64,000 nucleotides of DNA, from the NCBI GenBank assembly GCA_003135135.1, contig PLDK01000025.1, forward strand, positions 1-64,000, written 5' to 3'. Below, one piece after another: positions 47,137 through 55,844 of the stretch; positions within the stretch are counted from its first letter, which is position 1, and the number at the start of each line of letters is the position of its first letter. Origin of the DNA: Deltaproteobacteria bacterium (lineage in GTDB: Bacteria; Desulfobacterota; Binatia; Binatales; Binataceae). The notes under the pieces were generated by a model. The model was given only the letters and a program-made list of their open reading frames with translations, did not search any database and was not told where the DNA came from. Both the position numbers and the translations under genes were made by a program.

Positions 47137-47480
47137 AGCTCGAGGTCGGCCTTCTCGCGCTTCGAATCGATTCCAACGATTAAACGGCCCGGTGAGTATC
47201 TGACCTCGATATTTTTAACCACACCGAAGTGGCTTCGGTCCAGCGCGTCCGCGACCCGCAAAATCGCGGCGAGGCCTCTGATCACACGGCGCTTGGCGGG
47301 GCTAAGCGGCTTCAAATCCGGCGAATCGAGCTTGGGGGCTTGCTTGCGATGCCCGCGAGCCGCCTGTGCGATGACCTCGATTTCGTCAGCGTCGAAGCCG
47401 AACAGCTCCGCATTCTTAATCAGGTAGTAAGAATGGCGATTGTGCCGGTCATGATCAATCGCGTGGCCGATATCGTGCAA
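46941..47480 (-). pseudogene. Ppx/GppA-type HD domain gene, N-terminally truncated
   Basis: The frame encodes LHDIGHAIDHDRHNRHSYY, RGHRKQAP and AAILRVADALDRSHF, the C-terminal HD domain of the Ppx/GppA exopolyphosphatase family. Upstream in the same frame, residues resembling the start of the HD domain (YSTFGVHRQVARLALKLFD) can be read back to an in-frame TGA near 47628, but no ATG or GTG is available; the first TTG is at 47480. The ASKHA-type Ppx catalytic half is missing, and the divergent MFS gene occupies the space. Its last 65 codons overlap the downstream kinase frame. It is either a stand-alone HD domain or a decaying ppx. Confidence 0.6.
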
Positions 47481-47670
47481 TAACGCCCCGAATTCAAGCA
47501 GTTCCCGCGAGGACCTCGGCAGCCCCAGAACCAGCGCCGTCGCGTCGAACAGCTTGAGCGCAAGCCGCGCGACCTGGCGATGAACGCCGAATGTCGAGTA
47601 TGTTTTCGCTGTATCATCGCAAATCCATCAGGTTTAATCTGAGCCGGACACGCCGCACGGACGTATTTGC

Positions 47671-49272
47671 TTGGCAGCCGCAGTCTCATCCGCGATTGGA
47701 ACCGACTATCCCGAGTACGGGTCCTCCAGCCACAAGTGGCTGATCGCGCTGGCCGTGATGCTGGGGACGACGCTCGAGGTCCTCGACACGTCGATCGTCA
47801 ACGTCGCGCTGCCGCATATGCAAGGCAGCTTCTCGGCGAGCGTGGACGAGATCGCGTGGGTGCTCACCAGTTACCTGGTCGCCAACGGGATCATGATTCC
47901 CATGACGGGATGGATCTCGTCGCGCTTCGGCCGCAAGCGCTACTTCATGATGTCCGTCGCCGTGTTCGTCGCCGCCTCGGGCCTGTGCGGCGCCGCTCAA
48001 TCTCTCGATCAGATGGTCATCTTTCGATTGATACAGGGTGCGGCGGGCGCGGCGATGGTCCCGTCGTCGCAGGCGATCCTGATGGAGACATTCCCGCCCA
48101 ACGAACAGCAACTCGCGATGGCGACGTGGGGGATGGGCCTGATGGTCGCGCCGATCATGGGTCCGACGCTCGGCGGATGGATCACCGACAATTGGAACTG
48201 GCGCTGGAATTTTTATATCAACCTGCCGATTGGAGCCGCCGCGTTCCTGATGGTTTGGACGTTCGTTCACGACCCCCCGTATTTGCGGACCCGCGTCAAG
48301 GGCACCAAGACCGACTACACCGGGATCATCCTGCTCGTCGTCGGGCTCGGCCTGGGGCAGCTCGTGCTCGATCGCGGCCAGCGCGCCGATTGGTTCAGTT
48401 CACCGTGGGTCGTTTGGGGTACAATTTTTTCCGCGATCTGCCTGGTGGGACTCACGATCAACGAATTGCGCACCACCGAACCGATTCTGGATCTTTCAAT
48501 CCTTGGGATTCCCGTTTTCTCGATCTCCGTGATGCTGATGGTCGCGATGAGCTTCGCGCTATTCGGCACCGGACTGTTGAATCCCATTTTTCTGCAGGAG
48601 CTGATGGGTTACAGCGCGTGGAAGGCGGGTCTGGTGCTCGCGCCACGAGGACTCGGCACGATGGCGGCGATGCTGATCGTCGGACAGCTTGGGCGCTACC
48701 GCTACGATACGCGTCCGTTGATCGGCGTTGGCTTCGCCATAATGGCTATCGCCTTGTGGACGATGGCGGGATGGGACACTCAAGTCAGCATGTGGGCGGT
48801 AACATGGCCCAGCCTCGTCATGGGAGTCGGGCTGGGCATGATTTTCCCTACGCTGTCCGCCACTACGCTTTCGTGCGTCAGCCGCGAGCGCGTCGGTTAC
48901 GCCGCGAGCCTCTACAACATGATGCGCAACACCGGCGCTGCGATCGGCATCTCATACATGACGACCGTGCTCGTGGATCATGAGCAGACGCATCAGTCTT
49001 ATCTGGTCGAGCACTTCACCGCCTTCGACGCGTGGAAAATGAGCGCGGCGGCGCGCCTCACTCCCGGCGCGCGCAGCTTTGACTATATGCCGCAAATACT
49101 CACTGGCCAGAAGCAGGGACTTGGCATGGTGTACGGGATGATCCAGCGCCAGGCAATGATGCTGTCGTTCAATGACATCTACCGCACATTGGCTATTGCA
49201 GTGATGTTGTTGATTCCGACCTTCCTGCTGCTGCGCCGCGCCCGACCCAGCAGCGCTATGAGCGCCCACTAG
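47671..49272 (+). CDS. EmrB/QacA-family MFS drug exporter (DHA2)
   Basis: The 533-residue product has about 14 membrane helices and DHA2 signatures: VLDTSIVNVALPHMQGSF (motif D1), SSRFGRKRYF (motif A), RLIQGAAGAAMVPSSQ (motif B), MVAPIMGPTLGGW (motif C). It would expel hydrophobic compounds using protons, in a tripartite system with EmrA-like and outer-membrane partners elsewhere. TTG at 47671 is the likely start. Its stop shares the CTAG tetramer with the macrodomain gene on the other strand. Confidence 0.93.
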   Translation: MAAAVSSAIGTDYPEYGSSSHKWLIALAVMLGTTLEVLDTSIVNVALPHMQGSFSASVDEIAWVLTSYLVANGIMIPMTGWISSRFGRKRYFMMSVAVFVAASGLCGAAQSLDQMVIFRLIQGAAGAAMVPSSQAILMETFPPNEQQLAMATWGMGLMVAPIMGPTLGGWITDNWNWRWNFYINLPIGAAAFLMVWTFVHDPPYLRTRVKGTKTDYTGIILLVVGLGLGQLVLDRGQRADWFSSPWVVWGTIFSAICLVGLTINELRTTEPILDLSILGIPVFSISVMLMVAMSFALFGTGLLNPIFLQELMGYSAWKAGLVLAPRGLGTMAAMLIVGQLGRYRYDTRPLIGVGFAIMAIALWTMAGWDTQVSMWAVTWPSLVMGVGLGMIFPTLSATTLSCVSRERVGYAASLYNMMRNTGAAIGISYMTTVLVDHEQTHQSYLVEHFTAFDAWKMSAAARLTPGARSFDYMPQILTGQKQGLGMVYGMIQRQAMMLSFNDIYRTLAIAVMLLIPTFLLLRRARPSSAMSAH

Positions 49273-49793
49273 TCCTTCATCTCCGCAAGCACTTGCTCGA
49301 AGACTTCCAGCGAGGGGCGATCGAACAGCACAAATTCCACACGCTCGAGCGTCGTCGAACCGCCCAGATGCGCACGCACTTCCTCAAGCATCACCTGCGC
49401 GCATCGCTCGATTGGAAACCCCGCGATGCCGGTGCCGATCGCCGGAAATGCAATCGACTTGAGCGAATTCTCATTGGCGCGCATCAGCGAGTTGCGCGTC
49501 GCCGCGCGTAGATTCGCCTGCGACGTCGATTCTCCCAGCCGCATGCTCGCCGCGTGAATTACGTGCCGCGCACGCAGCCGTCCCGCGCCCGTAATCGCCG
49601 CCTCGCCCAGTGCAATCGGCCCAATCCGGTCGCATTCCTGCGCAATCTCCGGGCCGCCCTTGACGCGAATCGCGCCCGCGACGCCGCCGCCCAGCATCAG
49701 GTCGTTGTTCGCGGCATTCACAATCGCATCAACATCCGCGTCCGTGAGGTCGCCCTGACACAGCCCGATCTTTGCGCGCCAATCCTTGCTCAT
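49269..49793 (-). CDS. Macrodomain (ADP-ribose-binding) protein
   Basis: The 174-residue product is a macrodomain with CQGDLTDADVDAIVNAANND, LGGGVAGAIRVKGG, HVIHAAS and FPAIGTGIAGFP. These proteins bind or hydrolyse ADP-ribose or O-acetyl-ADP-ribose. The start is set at ATG 49793, where homology begins. It faces the MFS gene and shares stop-codon bases with it. Confidence 0.93.
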   Translation of the reverse strand: MSKDWRAKIGLCQGDLTDADVDAIVNAANNDLMLGGGVAGAIRVKGGPEIAQECDRIGPIALGEAAITGAGRLRARHVIHAASMRLGESTSQANLRAATRNSLMRANENSLKSIAFPAIGTGIAGFPIERCAQVMLEEVRAHLGGSTTLERVEFVLFDRPSLEVFEQVLAEMKD

Positions 49794-49875
49794 CGTCACC
49801 TCGTACGCGGTGATGTGCGAAAGTCTCGCGTTGATTCTGTTATTATCGCGCCAATCGGGAATAACCCGAAACGGC

Positions 49876-51456
49876 GTGCTCACCGTGTGGATCAGCGAAA
49901 ACACTGCTCGGCTGCGATTGGTCGCGCAGATTGCGGCGGCGCTCGTCGCGCTCGCGGGATGCGGCCACTATCGCACCGATCGTTCGCCCGGGACGATCCA
50001 GGTCGATATCGAAACCTCGCCGGCCTCGACCGACCCGCGCTTTGCGACCGACGCGACCTCGTCGCGTATCAACGAACTTATTTTCGATTCGCTGGTAAAG
50101 ACCGATCGCAACGGCCAGTTTGTCGGCCATCTCGCCGACCGCATCGAGCGTCCCTCGCCAACGGAAATTGTCTTTCATCTTAAGCACGGGGTGCGCTTTA
50201 GCGACGGCCGCGAACTGACGGCGCGCGACATAATATTCACTTACGATTCGATTCGCGCGCCCGAGTCGATGTCGGCGAAACGGGCTGGCCTCGAAGAGTT
50301 GAAGTCAATCGACGCGCCCGACGATTACACCGTCGTCATGACCACCGCGCATCCCTACGCGCCCGCCCTTGAGTTGGCGACGGAGGGTATCGTGCCCGCA
50401 GGCACTCCGCTGCCCTCGAAAGGAACCGCAGCCGCGCCCGTCGGCAGCGGCCCGTTTCAGATGGTTGGTTACGCGCGCGATGAAGCCGCGTGGCTGGAGC
50501 GCAATCCCTATTCTTCCTATCCGCCAGGCGCACCACGATCGATCCTGCTCAAGATCGTTCCCGACCCTACCGTGCGCGCGCTCGAACTGGCAGAGGGCGT
50601 TTGCGATTTCTCGGGAAACAATATCGAGTACGACGTGTTGCCGTGGCTCGGATCGCACCGGTTTCTGGAGGTCAGCAGAACTCCCGGTACTACCTACAAG
50701 TACCTGTCCTTCAACTTTCGTGATCCCCGGCTGCGCGATTTACGCGTGCGTCGCGCAATTGCCTATGCGATCGACCGCAACACAATAGTCAATACCATAT
50801 TGCGTGGTACCGGGCGGGTAGCTACTGGCATGCTCTCACCCGAGAATTGGGCATACGAGGGCAACGTCACTACCTATTCCTACGATCTATCAAAAGCGCG
50901 TCAACTGCTGGATCAGGCCGGCTATGCGGCCGGAAGCAACGGGATGCGCGGGCTCCGATTCGAATACAAGACAACTCCGGAAGGCGCGCGCCTGGGCGAG
51001 GTGTTTCAGGCGATGCTTCAGCGAGTGGGTATCGAGCTGACAATCCGGACGCTCGACTTCGCCACCTATTATGCGGACATCCAGGCCGGAAGTTTCAACC
51101 TGACCTCGCTGCAATGGGTCGGAATCAACGACCCGAATAGCTATTACATGGTATTTGATTCGCAGAAGACGCCACCTCACGGACAGAATCGGGGTTACTA
51201 TTCGAACCCTGCGATGGATCGCCTGGTCGAATCGGGAATGAGCACTGTCGATCCGGCGGCGAGGAAGAAAATATACGGACAGGTGCAGCAACTCGCCGCC
51301 GAGGAACTGCCGTACGTTTCGCTGTGGTGGGTGGACAATGTGGCCGTGATGAATCGGCGGCTGGTTGGCTTCGATGCGTATCCCAATGGCAGCTTCCGTT
51401 CACTCGCGGCGGTAACGCTCAGTGGCCCCGGCGGCGGCGGAGAACCGTCGGATTGA
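49876..51456 (+). CDS. Peptide/nickel ABC transporter substrate-binding lipoprotein (family 5)
   Basis: The 526-residue product has a lipoprotein signal (VAQIAAALVALAGC) and an SBP family 5 fold: ASTDPRFATDATSSRINELI near the N terminus, LADRIERPSPTEIVFHLKHG, VRFSDGRELTARDIIFTYD, RDLRVRRAIAYAIDRNTIV and a C-terminal EELPYVSLWWVD. Such proteins capture peptides, nickel or opines in the periplasm. GTG 49876 (or 49885) is the likely start; the frame upstream overlaps the macrodomain promoter region. The permease genes follow, so it is the binding component of this transporter. Confidence 0.92.
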   Translation: MLTVWISENTARLRLVAQIAAALVALAGCGHYRTDRSPGTIQVDIETSPASTDPRFATDATSSRINELIFDSLVKTDRNGQFVGHLADRIERPSPTEIVFHLKHGVRFSDGRELTARDIIFTYDSIRAPESMSAKRAGLEELKSIDAPDDYTVVMTTAHPYAPALELATEGIVPAGTPLPSKGTAAAPVGSGPFQMVGYARDEAAWLERNPYSSYPPGAPRSILLKIVPDPTVRALELAEGVCDFSGNNIEYDVLPWLGSHRFLEVSRTPGTTYKYLSFNFRDPRLRDLRVRRAIAYAIDRNTIVNTILRGTGRVATGMLSPENWAYEGNVTTYSYDLSKARQLLDQAGYAAGSNGMRGLRFEYKTTPEGARLGEVFQAMLQRVGIELTIRTLDFATYYADIQAGSFNLTSLQWVGINDPNSYYMVFDSQKTPPHGQNRGYYSNPAMDRLVESGMSTVDPAARKKIYGQVQQLAAEELPYVSLWWVDNVAVMNRRLVGFDAYPNGSFRSLAAVTLSGPGGGGEPSD

Positions 51457-51460
51457 TCCA

Positions 51461-52381
51461 GTGATAAACTACCTGGTCCGGCGCTTGCTCGCGCTCGTGC
51501 CCGTCACGCTCGGCGTGGCGACGCTGACGTTCGCGATTATCCATCTGGTGCCCGGCGATCCGGTGGTTGCGATGCTTGGCGAGACCGCTGCGCCCGCCGA
51601 CATTGTTGGGATGCGCCATCAGCTGGGCCTCGACCGTCCGCTGCTGGTGCAGTACGCGGCATATCTCGGCGGACTCGCCGTCGGCGATCTGGGTGAATCG
51701 ATTTCATATCGCAAGCCGGTCTCGCGTCTCGTCGCCGAACGCTTCCCGGCCACAATCGAGCTCGCTGCGGCGGGGATGCTGGTCGCCCTGCTGTTGGCAT
51801 TCCCGCTGGGAATAATCGCGGGGTCGAATCCGGGCGGCGCCGGCGATCTGGGCGCGATGGGATTTGCAATTGTCGGCATTTCGATTCCGCACATCTACCT
51901 CGGCCCGTTGCTCATGATTTTGTTTTCACTGGACCTGCGCTGGTTGCCGCTCACCGGCCGCGGGGGTCTTTTGCATCTGGTTCTGCCCGCTGTGACGCTC
52001 GGCACCGCGCTTGCCGCGATCCTTGCGCGGATGTTGCGCCAGAGCCTGATTCGCGTGCGCGAGAGCGACTATATGCGCACCGCGCTCAGCAAGGGGTTGA
52101 GCGCGCGTGCCGCCCTTGTTCGCCACGGCCTTAAGAACGCGCTCACATCCGTCGTGACCATCATCGGACTCCAGATGGGCGGGCTGCTGAGCGGCACGCT
52201 CATCACCGAAATAATTTTTTCGTGGCCGGGTATCGGCCGCCTGCTGATTAGCGCGATAGGGGCGCGCGATTATCCGGTGGTCGAGGGATGCGTACTCACG
52301 TTCGCGATGACTTACGTCATCGTGAACATGGCGACCGATTTCATTTATGCGATCGTGGACCCGCGAGTGAGAATCTCATGA
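51461..52381 (+). CDS. ABC transporter permease, DppB/OppB type
   Basis: The 306-residue membrane protein has the usual six helices and the permease loop LLVQYAAYLGGLAVGDLGES, EAA-like RTALSKGLSARAALVRHGLK (ATPase contact) and a C-terminal TDFIYAIVDPRVRIS. I set the start at GTG 51461, four bases after the binding-protein stop. It ends in an ATGA overlap with the next permease. Confidence 0.93.
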   Translation: MINYLVRRLLALVPVTLGVATLTFAIIHLVPGDPVVAMLGETAAPADIVGMRHQLGLDRPLLVQYAAYLGGLAVGDLGESISYRKPVSRLVAERFPATIELAAAGMLVALLLAFPLGIIAGSNPGGAGDLGAMGFAIVGISIPHIYLGPLLMILFSLDLRWLPLTGRGGLLHLVLPAVTLGTALAAILARMLRQSLIRVRESDYMRTALSKGLSARAALVRHGLKNALTSVVTIIGLQMGGLLSGTLITEIIFSWPGIGRLLISAIGARDYPVVEGCVLTFAMTYVIVNMATDFIYAIVDPRVRIS

Positions 52382-53190
52382 TCGTGCGAGTCCGCAATCC
52401 GTCACTGGCTATTGGAGTGACTATCGTTGCCGCGATCGCCGTCGCTGCGATCCTGGGCCCGATGCTGCTGCGCGCCGATCCTTTGTCGATCGATCTTGCC
52501 AGCACGCTCGCCGGGCCCAGCCGCGCGCATCCGTTTGGTTGCGACGCGCTCGGCCGTGACGTGCTCGCCCGGGTCCTCTCTGGCGCGCGGCTTTCGCTCT
52601 CGATTTCCACCGTCGTCGTTGCGATCTCGCTCGTCGTTGGCAGCCTGATTGGCGCAACCGCCGCGCTGTCGGGCGGTCGAATCGACAACCTGATAATGCG
52701 CGGCGTGGATATCGTCCTCGCCTTTCCGGGAATCCTGCTTGCGATCGCGCTGGCGGCGATCCTCGGACCGGGTCTGATCGATCTTGCGATCGCGCTAACT
52801 GCGATGGGATGGACCGGCTACGCGCGCATCGTGCGCGGCGAAGTGCTGACCTTGCGCGAGCGCGACTACGTTCTGGCCGCCGAGAGCCTGGGCGCCAGTC
52901 GGTCGCGCCTGCTGATGCGCCATCTGATCCCCGGCGTCGTTGGACCGCTTGCCGTGCAGGCGACATTCGGAATCGGAGGAATTATCGGCGCCGAAGCCGC
53001 GCTTTCATTTCTGGGCCTGGGCGCGCTGCCACCCACGCCCAGCTGGGGCAACATGCTCGACGCCGGCCGCGCGTTCCTGCTCGTCGCCCCGCATCTTACG
53101 ACTGCGCCCGGACTCGCGATCGGGCTTTCGATTCTCGGCTTCAACCTGCTCGGTGATGGGATTGCGCAGAAAGCGGGACATCGCGCCTAA
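52378..53190 (+). CDS. ABC transporter permease, DppC/OppC type
   Basis: The 270-residue membrane protein has HPFGCDALGRDVLARVLSGA near the N terminus, the typical DppC entrance, and the EAA loop YVLAAESLGASRSRLLMRHL. ATG 52378 overlaps the previous stop as ATGA. No DppD/DppF ATPase follows: the next gene is a phosphotransferase-like protein, so the ATPases must be encoded elsewhere. Confidence 0.93.
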   Translation: MIVRVRNPSLAIGVTIVAAIAVAAILGPMLLRADPLSIDLASTLAGPSRAHPFGCDALGRDVLARVLSGARLSLSISTVVVAISLVVGSLIGATAALSGGRIDNLIMRGVDIVLAFPGILLAIALAAILGPGLIDLAIALTAMGWTGYARIVRGEVLTLRERDYVLAAESLGASRSRLLMRHLIPGVVGPLAVQATFGIGGIIGAEAALSFLGLGALPPTPSWGNMLDAGRAFLLVAPHLTTAPGLAIGLSILGFNLLGDGIAQKAGHRA

Positions 53191-53272
53191 CGGTCGAGCG
53201 GGTCAGTCGCTCGGTATGCGCAGCGGGGAAATATCGTGATACTCATTACTGGTTCGGGAGTGAGTGCGCGCC

Positions 53273-54292
53273 ATGGAGAAAATGGAACCCGGCGAAATGG
53301 TTCGGCGGCTGACCGGCTTCATCCGCAGCGAGGGCCGTTTCGACAGCGTTACGATCGAGAATCTTCGCAAGATGCCTGGCGGCGCGTCGCGCGAGATCTG
53401 GTCGTTCGAATGCGCGATGGAGCGCGGCGGAGAAACGAGTCGGCGCGCGATGGTGCTGCGGCGCGATCCCGGCGCCCACAATATCTCCACCAATCGCCGT
53501 CACGAGTTCATGGTGATCCGGGCCGCCTTCGAAGAACGCATCCCGGTTCCCGAGGTGTTCTGGGTTTCGGAAGACCCGGCCGTTCTCGGTTCCGCATTTT
53601 TCATCATGGAGCGCATCGATGGCGAAACTCTGGCGCGTCGCCTGCTCCGCGACGACACTTACGCCCGCGCGCGCGAAGTGATGCCCGCGCAACTCGCTGA
53701 AATTCTCGCAAAGATTCATCGAATCGATCCCGTCAAGCACAAGCTCGACTTCCTGGAGGAGCCGGGCGACAACGCGGCGCTGACCGAGGTCAGACGCTAC
53801 CAGGAAAACTTTCGAGTCCTGGCGCTCGAGCCGCATCCCGCATTCGAATTGGCATTCCGATGGCTCCTGAAGCGCGTTCCAAAAATGGCGCGCAAGACGC
53901 TCGTGCATGGCGACTATCGAATCGGCAATGTTGTCTTTGGTCCCGAAGGCGTGCGATCGATCCTCGATTGGGAGTTGGCGCATCTCGGCGATCCCATGGA
54001 GGATGTCGGCTGGATGTGCGTGCGGGCGTGGCGCTTCGGCAATGATCAGAAGCCGGTCGGAGGGCTCGGCTCCCGCGAGGATTTCTTCCACGCCTACGAA
54101 AAAGCCAGTGGCGCCGCCGTAGATCCCGAAGCGGCTCGATTCTGGGAGGTCTTCGGCAATCTGCGTTGGGGCATAATCACCATCGGTCAGGCCCGCACCC
54201 ATATCGACGGATTCCTGAAAAGCGTCGAACTGGCCAGTATCGGACGGCGGACTGCCGAGACTGAGCTCGAACTGTTGAATCTGATCGAATAG
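53273..54292 (+). CDS. APH/ACAD10-like phosphotransferase family protein
   Basis: The 339-residue product is a choline-kinase/aminoglycoside-phosphotransferase fold protein (PF01636). The catalytic segment LVHGDYRIGNVVF (HGD base and N) and LDWELAHLGDPMEDVGWMC (metal-binding D) are clear, with ASREIWSFEC and RRHEF in the N-lobe. It resembles the ACAD10/phosphotransferase-family proteins found near acyl-CoA or terpene degradation genes, not resistance enzymes. A GTG nine bases upstream is possible. It is followed by a DUF6285 and a DUF7064 gene, a set also found elsewhere next to each other. Confidence 0.9.
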   Translation: MEKMEPGEMVRRLTGFIRSEGRFDSVTIENLRKMPGGASREIWSFECAMERGGETSRRAMVLRRDPGAHNISTNRRHEFMVIRAAFEERIPVPEVFWVSEDPAVLGSAFFIMERIDGETLARRLLRDDTYARAREVMPAQLAEILAKIHRIDPVKHKLDFLEEPGDNAALTEVRRYQENFRVLALEPHPAFELAFRWLLKRVPKMARKTLVHGDYRIGNVVFGPEGVRSILDWELAHLGDPMEDVGWMCVRAWRFGNDQKPVGGLGSREDFFHAYEKASGAAVDPEAARFWEVFGNLRWGIITIGQARTHIDGFLKSVELASIGRRTAETELELLNLIE

Positions 54293-54356
54293 CAACATGG
54301 TAATTCGCGTTGATGGCCGTCTCACCAATTAGTCAAACGTAATGTGAGTAATCAAT

Positions 54357-54791
54357 ATGCAGGACCGCCCGACTTCAGTTGAATTGCTCGAAGCGGCCGC
54401 CGATTTTGTCGATCGCGAACTCGTTCCGGCAACCGAAGGCGCGCGCCAGTTCCAGGCGCGAGTGGTTGCCAACGTGATGCGAATCGTCGCACGCGAAATA
54501 AAAATGGAAGATCCGCTGGTTCGAAGCGAGGTGAAGGCGCTTGCGCGGCTGCTCGGGCACGATGCGCCGCATCTGCACAGCCTCGACGATCTGCGCGCGG
54601 CCGCTGCCGGTATGGGCGAAGAGCTGACCGCGAAGATTCGTGCGGGCGAGGCGGACGACGGCGGCTGGCGCGGGGAAGTACTTGCGGTCGTGCGGCAGAG
54701 CGTCGAGGACAAACTGCGTATCGCGAATCCGCGCTACCTCGAGAGCGACCTCGCCATTCGCAACGCCGCAAAACCGCAAAAGGAGATCTGA
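54357..54791 (+). CDS. DUF6285 protein
   Basis: The 144-residue product is alpha-helical without signal peptide or metal motifs. DRELVPATEGARQFQARVVAN, MRIVAREIK and LRIANPRYLES match the DUF6285 pattern. These small proteins regularly follow phosphotransferase-family and acyl-CoA-dehydrogenase genes and have no known function; a chaperone or subunit role for the kinase is a guess. The next gene starts three bases after the stop. Confidence 0.82.
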   Translation: MQDRPTSVELLEAAADFVDRELVPATEGARQFQARVVANVMRIVAREIKMEDPLVRSEVKALARLLGHDAPHLHSLDDLRAAAAGMGEELTAKIRAGEADDGGWRGEVLAVVRQSVEDKLRIANPRYLESDLAIRNAAKPQKEI

Positions 54792-54794
54792 CTA

Positions 54795-55814
54795 ATGCCT
54801 GAGATCAAAGTGGTATTACTTGAACAAGACGACCTGATGCATCCAAACACCGGCGAGTCTAATTTCAACGAAAGTGCATACTATAATTTCTTCGATCGCG
54901 GTCAGCGCCTCGGCGGTTTCATCAGACTAGGTAATCGCGCGAACGAAGGTTACGCCGAAATGACGGTGTGCCTGTACCTTCCGGACGGAACCGTCGGCTT
55001 CATGTTTCAGCGGCCCGGGATCAAGGACAACAACGCTCACGACGCCGGCGGTGCAAGGTTCGAAGTCGTCAAACCGTTCGAACGCCATCGCGTTAGTTAC
55101 AATGGCAAAGTCTGCATGCTGAAGAATCCGCTCGAGATGGCCGATCCAGCCAAGGCGTTCAAAAGTAATCCATACTCGCAAGCGGCGCTCGAAATTGACT
55201 ATGTGGCTGTTTCTCCCGGATGGGGCGGCGAAGTGCGCGAAAAAGTTGGAGATCAATGGGTCTCGCCGAAGCCATTCGGCAGCCCCGAAACTCAATTCGC
55301 CAAGGGGCACCTGGAACAGCTTGGCCACGCAACGGGAAAACTGGTGCTGACGACCGACGGTGTTGATCGCGAGTTCAAAATCGACGGGCTTGGCCTGCGC
55401 GATCATAGCTGGGGACCACGCTATTGGCAGGCGCCCAAGTTCTACCGATGGCTCACGATGAACTTCGATGAGGGTCTTGGCGCGATGGCCACAATTACGG
55501 TGAATCGCGACGGCAGCGAACTCCCGGGAGGATTCATTGCGCGAAAGGGCCAACCGATTCTCAGTATCGTGAAGGTCGATATTCAGACCGAATTCATCGG
55601 CGAGCAACAGTTGCACGACAAGATCAGGGTGAACTGTGAGACCGCTGACGGTGGAGCGCCAATAGTCATTACCGGCAAAGTGCTATCGATGATTCCGCTG
55701 CGCAACCGGCGCGCCGGTATAGTCACTCGAATCGCAGAAGGTATGACCGAATGGAACTGGGACGGCAAAATTGGCTATGGACTTTCCGAGTATCTCGATC
55801 AATTTGATGAGTAG
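54795..55814 (+). CDS. DUF7064/7065 (hydroxyneurosporene-synthase-like) protein
   Basis: The 339-residue product has no signal peptide and a beta-rich fold. GLGLRDHSWGPRYWQAPKFY (about 201-220) with WLTMNFDEG is a hallmark of DUF7064/7065, related to CrtC-type hydratases. The domain may act as a hydratase or a lipid- or terpenoid-binding protein. It is coupled to the DUF6285 gene (three bases apart). Together with the kinase-like protein it suggests a pathway on a hydrophobic alcohol or acid. Confidence 0.78.
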   Translation: MPEIKVVLLEQDDLMHPNTGESNFNESAYYNFFDRGQRLGGFIRLGNRANEGYAEMTVCLYLPDGTVGFMFQRPGIKDNNAHDAGGARFEVVKPFERHRVSYNGKVCMLKNPLEMADPAKAFKSNPYSQAALEIDYVAVSPGWGGEVREKVGDQWVSPKPFGSPETQFAKGHLEQLGHATGKLVLTTDGVDREFKIDGLGLRDHSWGPRYWQAPKFYRWLTMNFDEGLGAMATITVNRDGSELPGGFIARKGQPILSIVKVDIQTEFIGEQQLHDKIRVNCETADGGAPIVITGKVLSMIPLRNRRAGIVTRIAEGMTEWNWDGKIGYGLSEYLDQFDE

Positions 55815-55844
55815 GCTGCGCGTCGCTCGCGCAGGGTAACCGGA

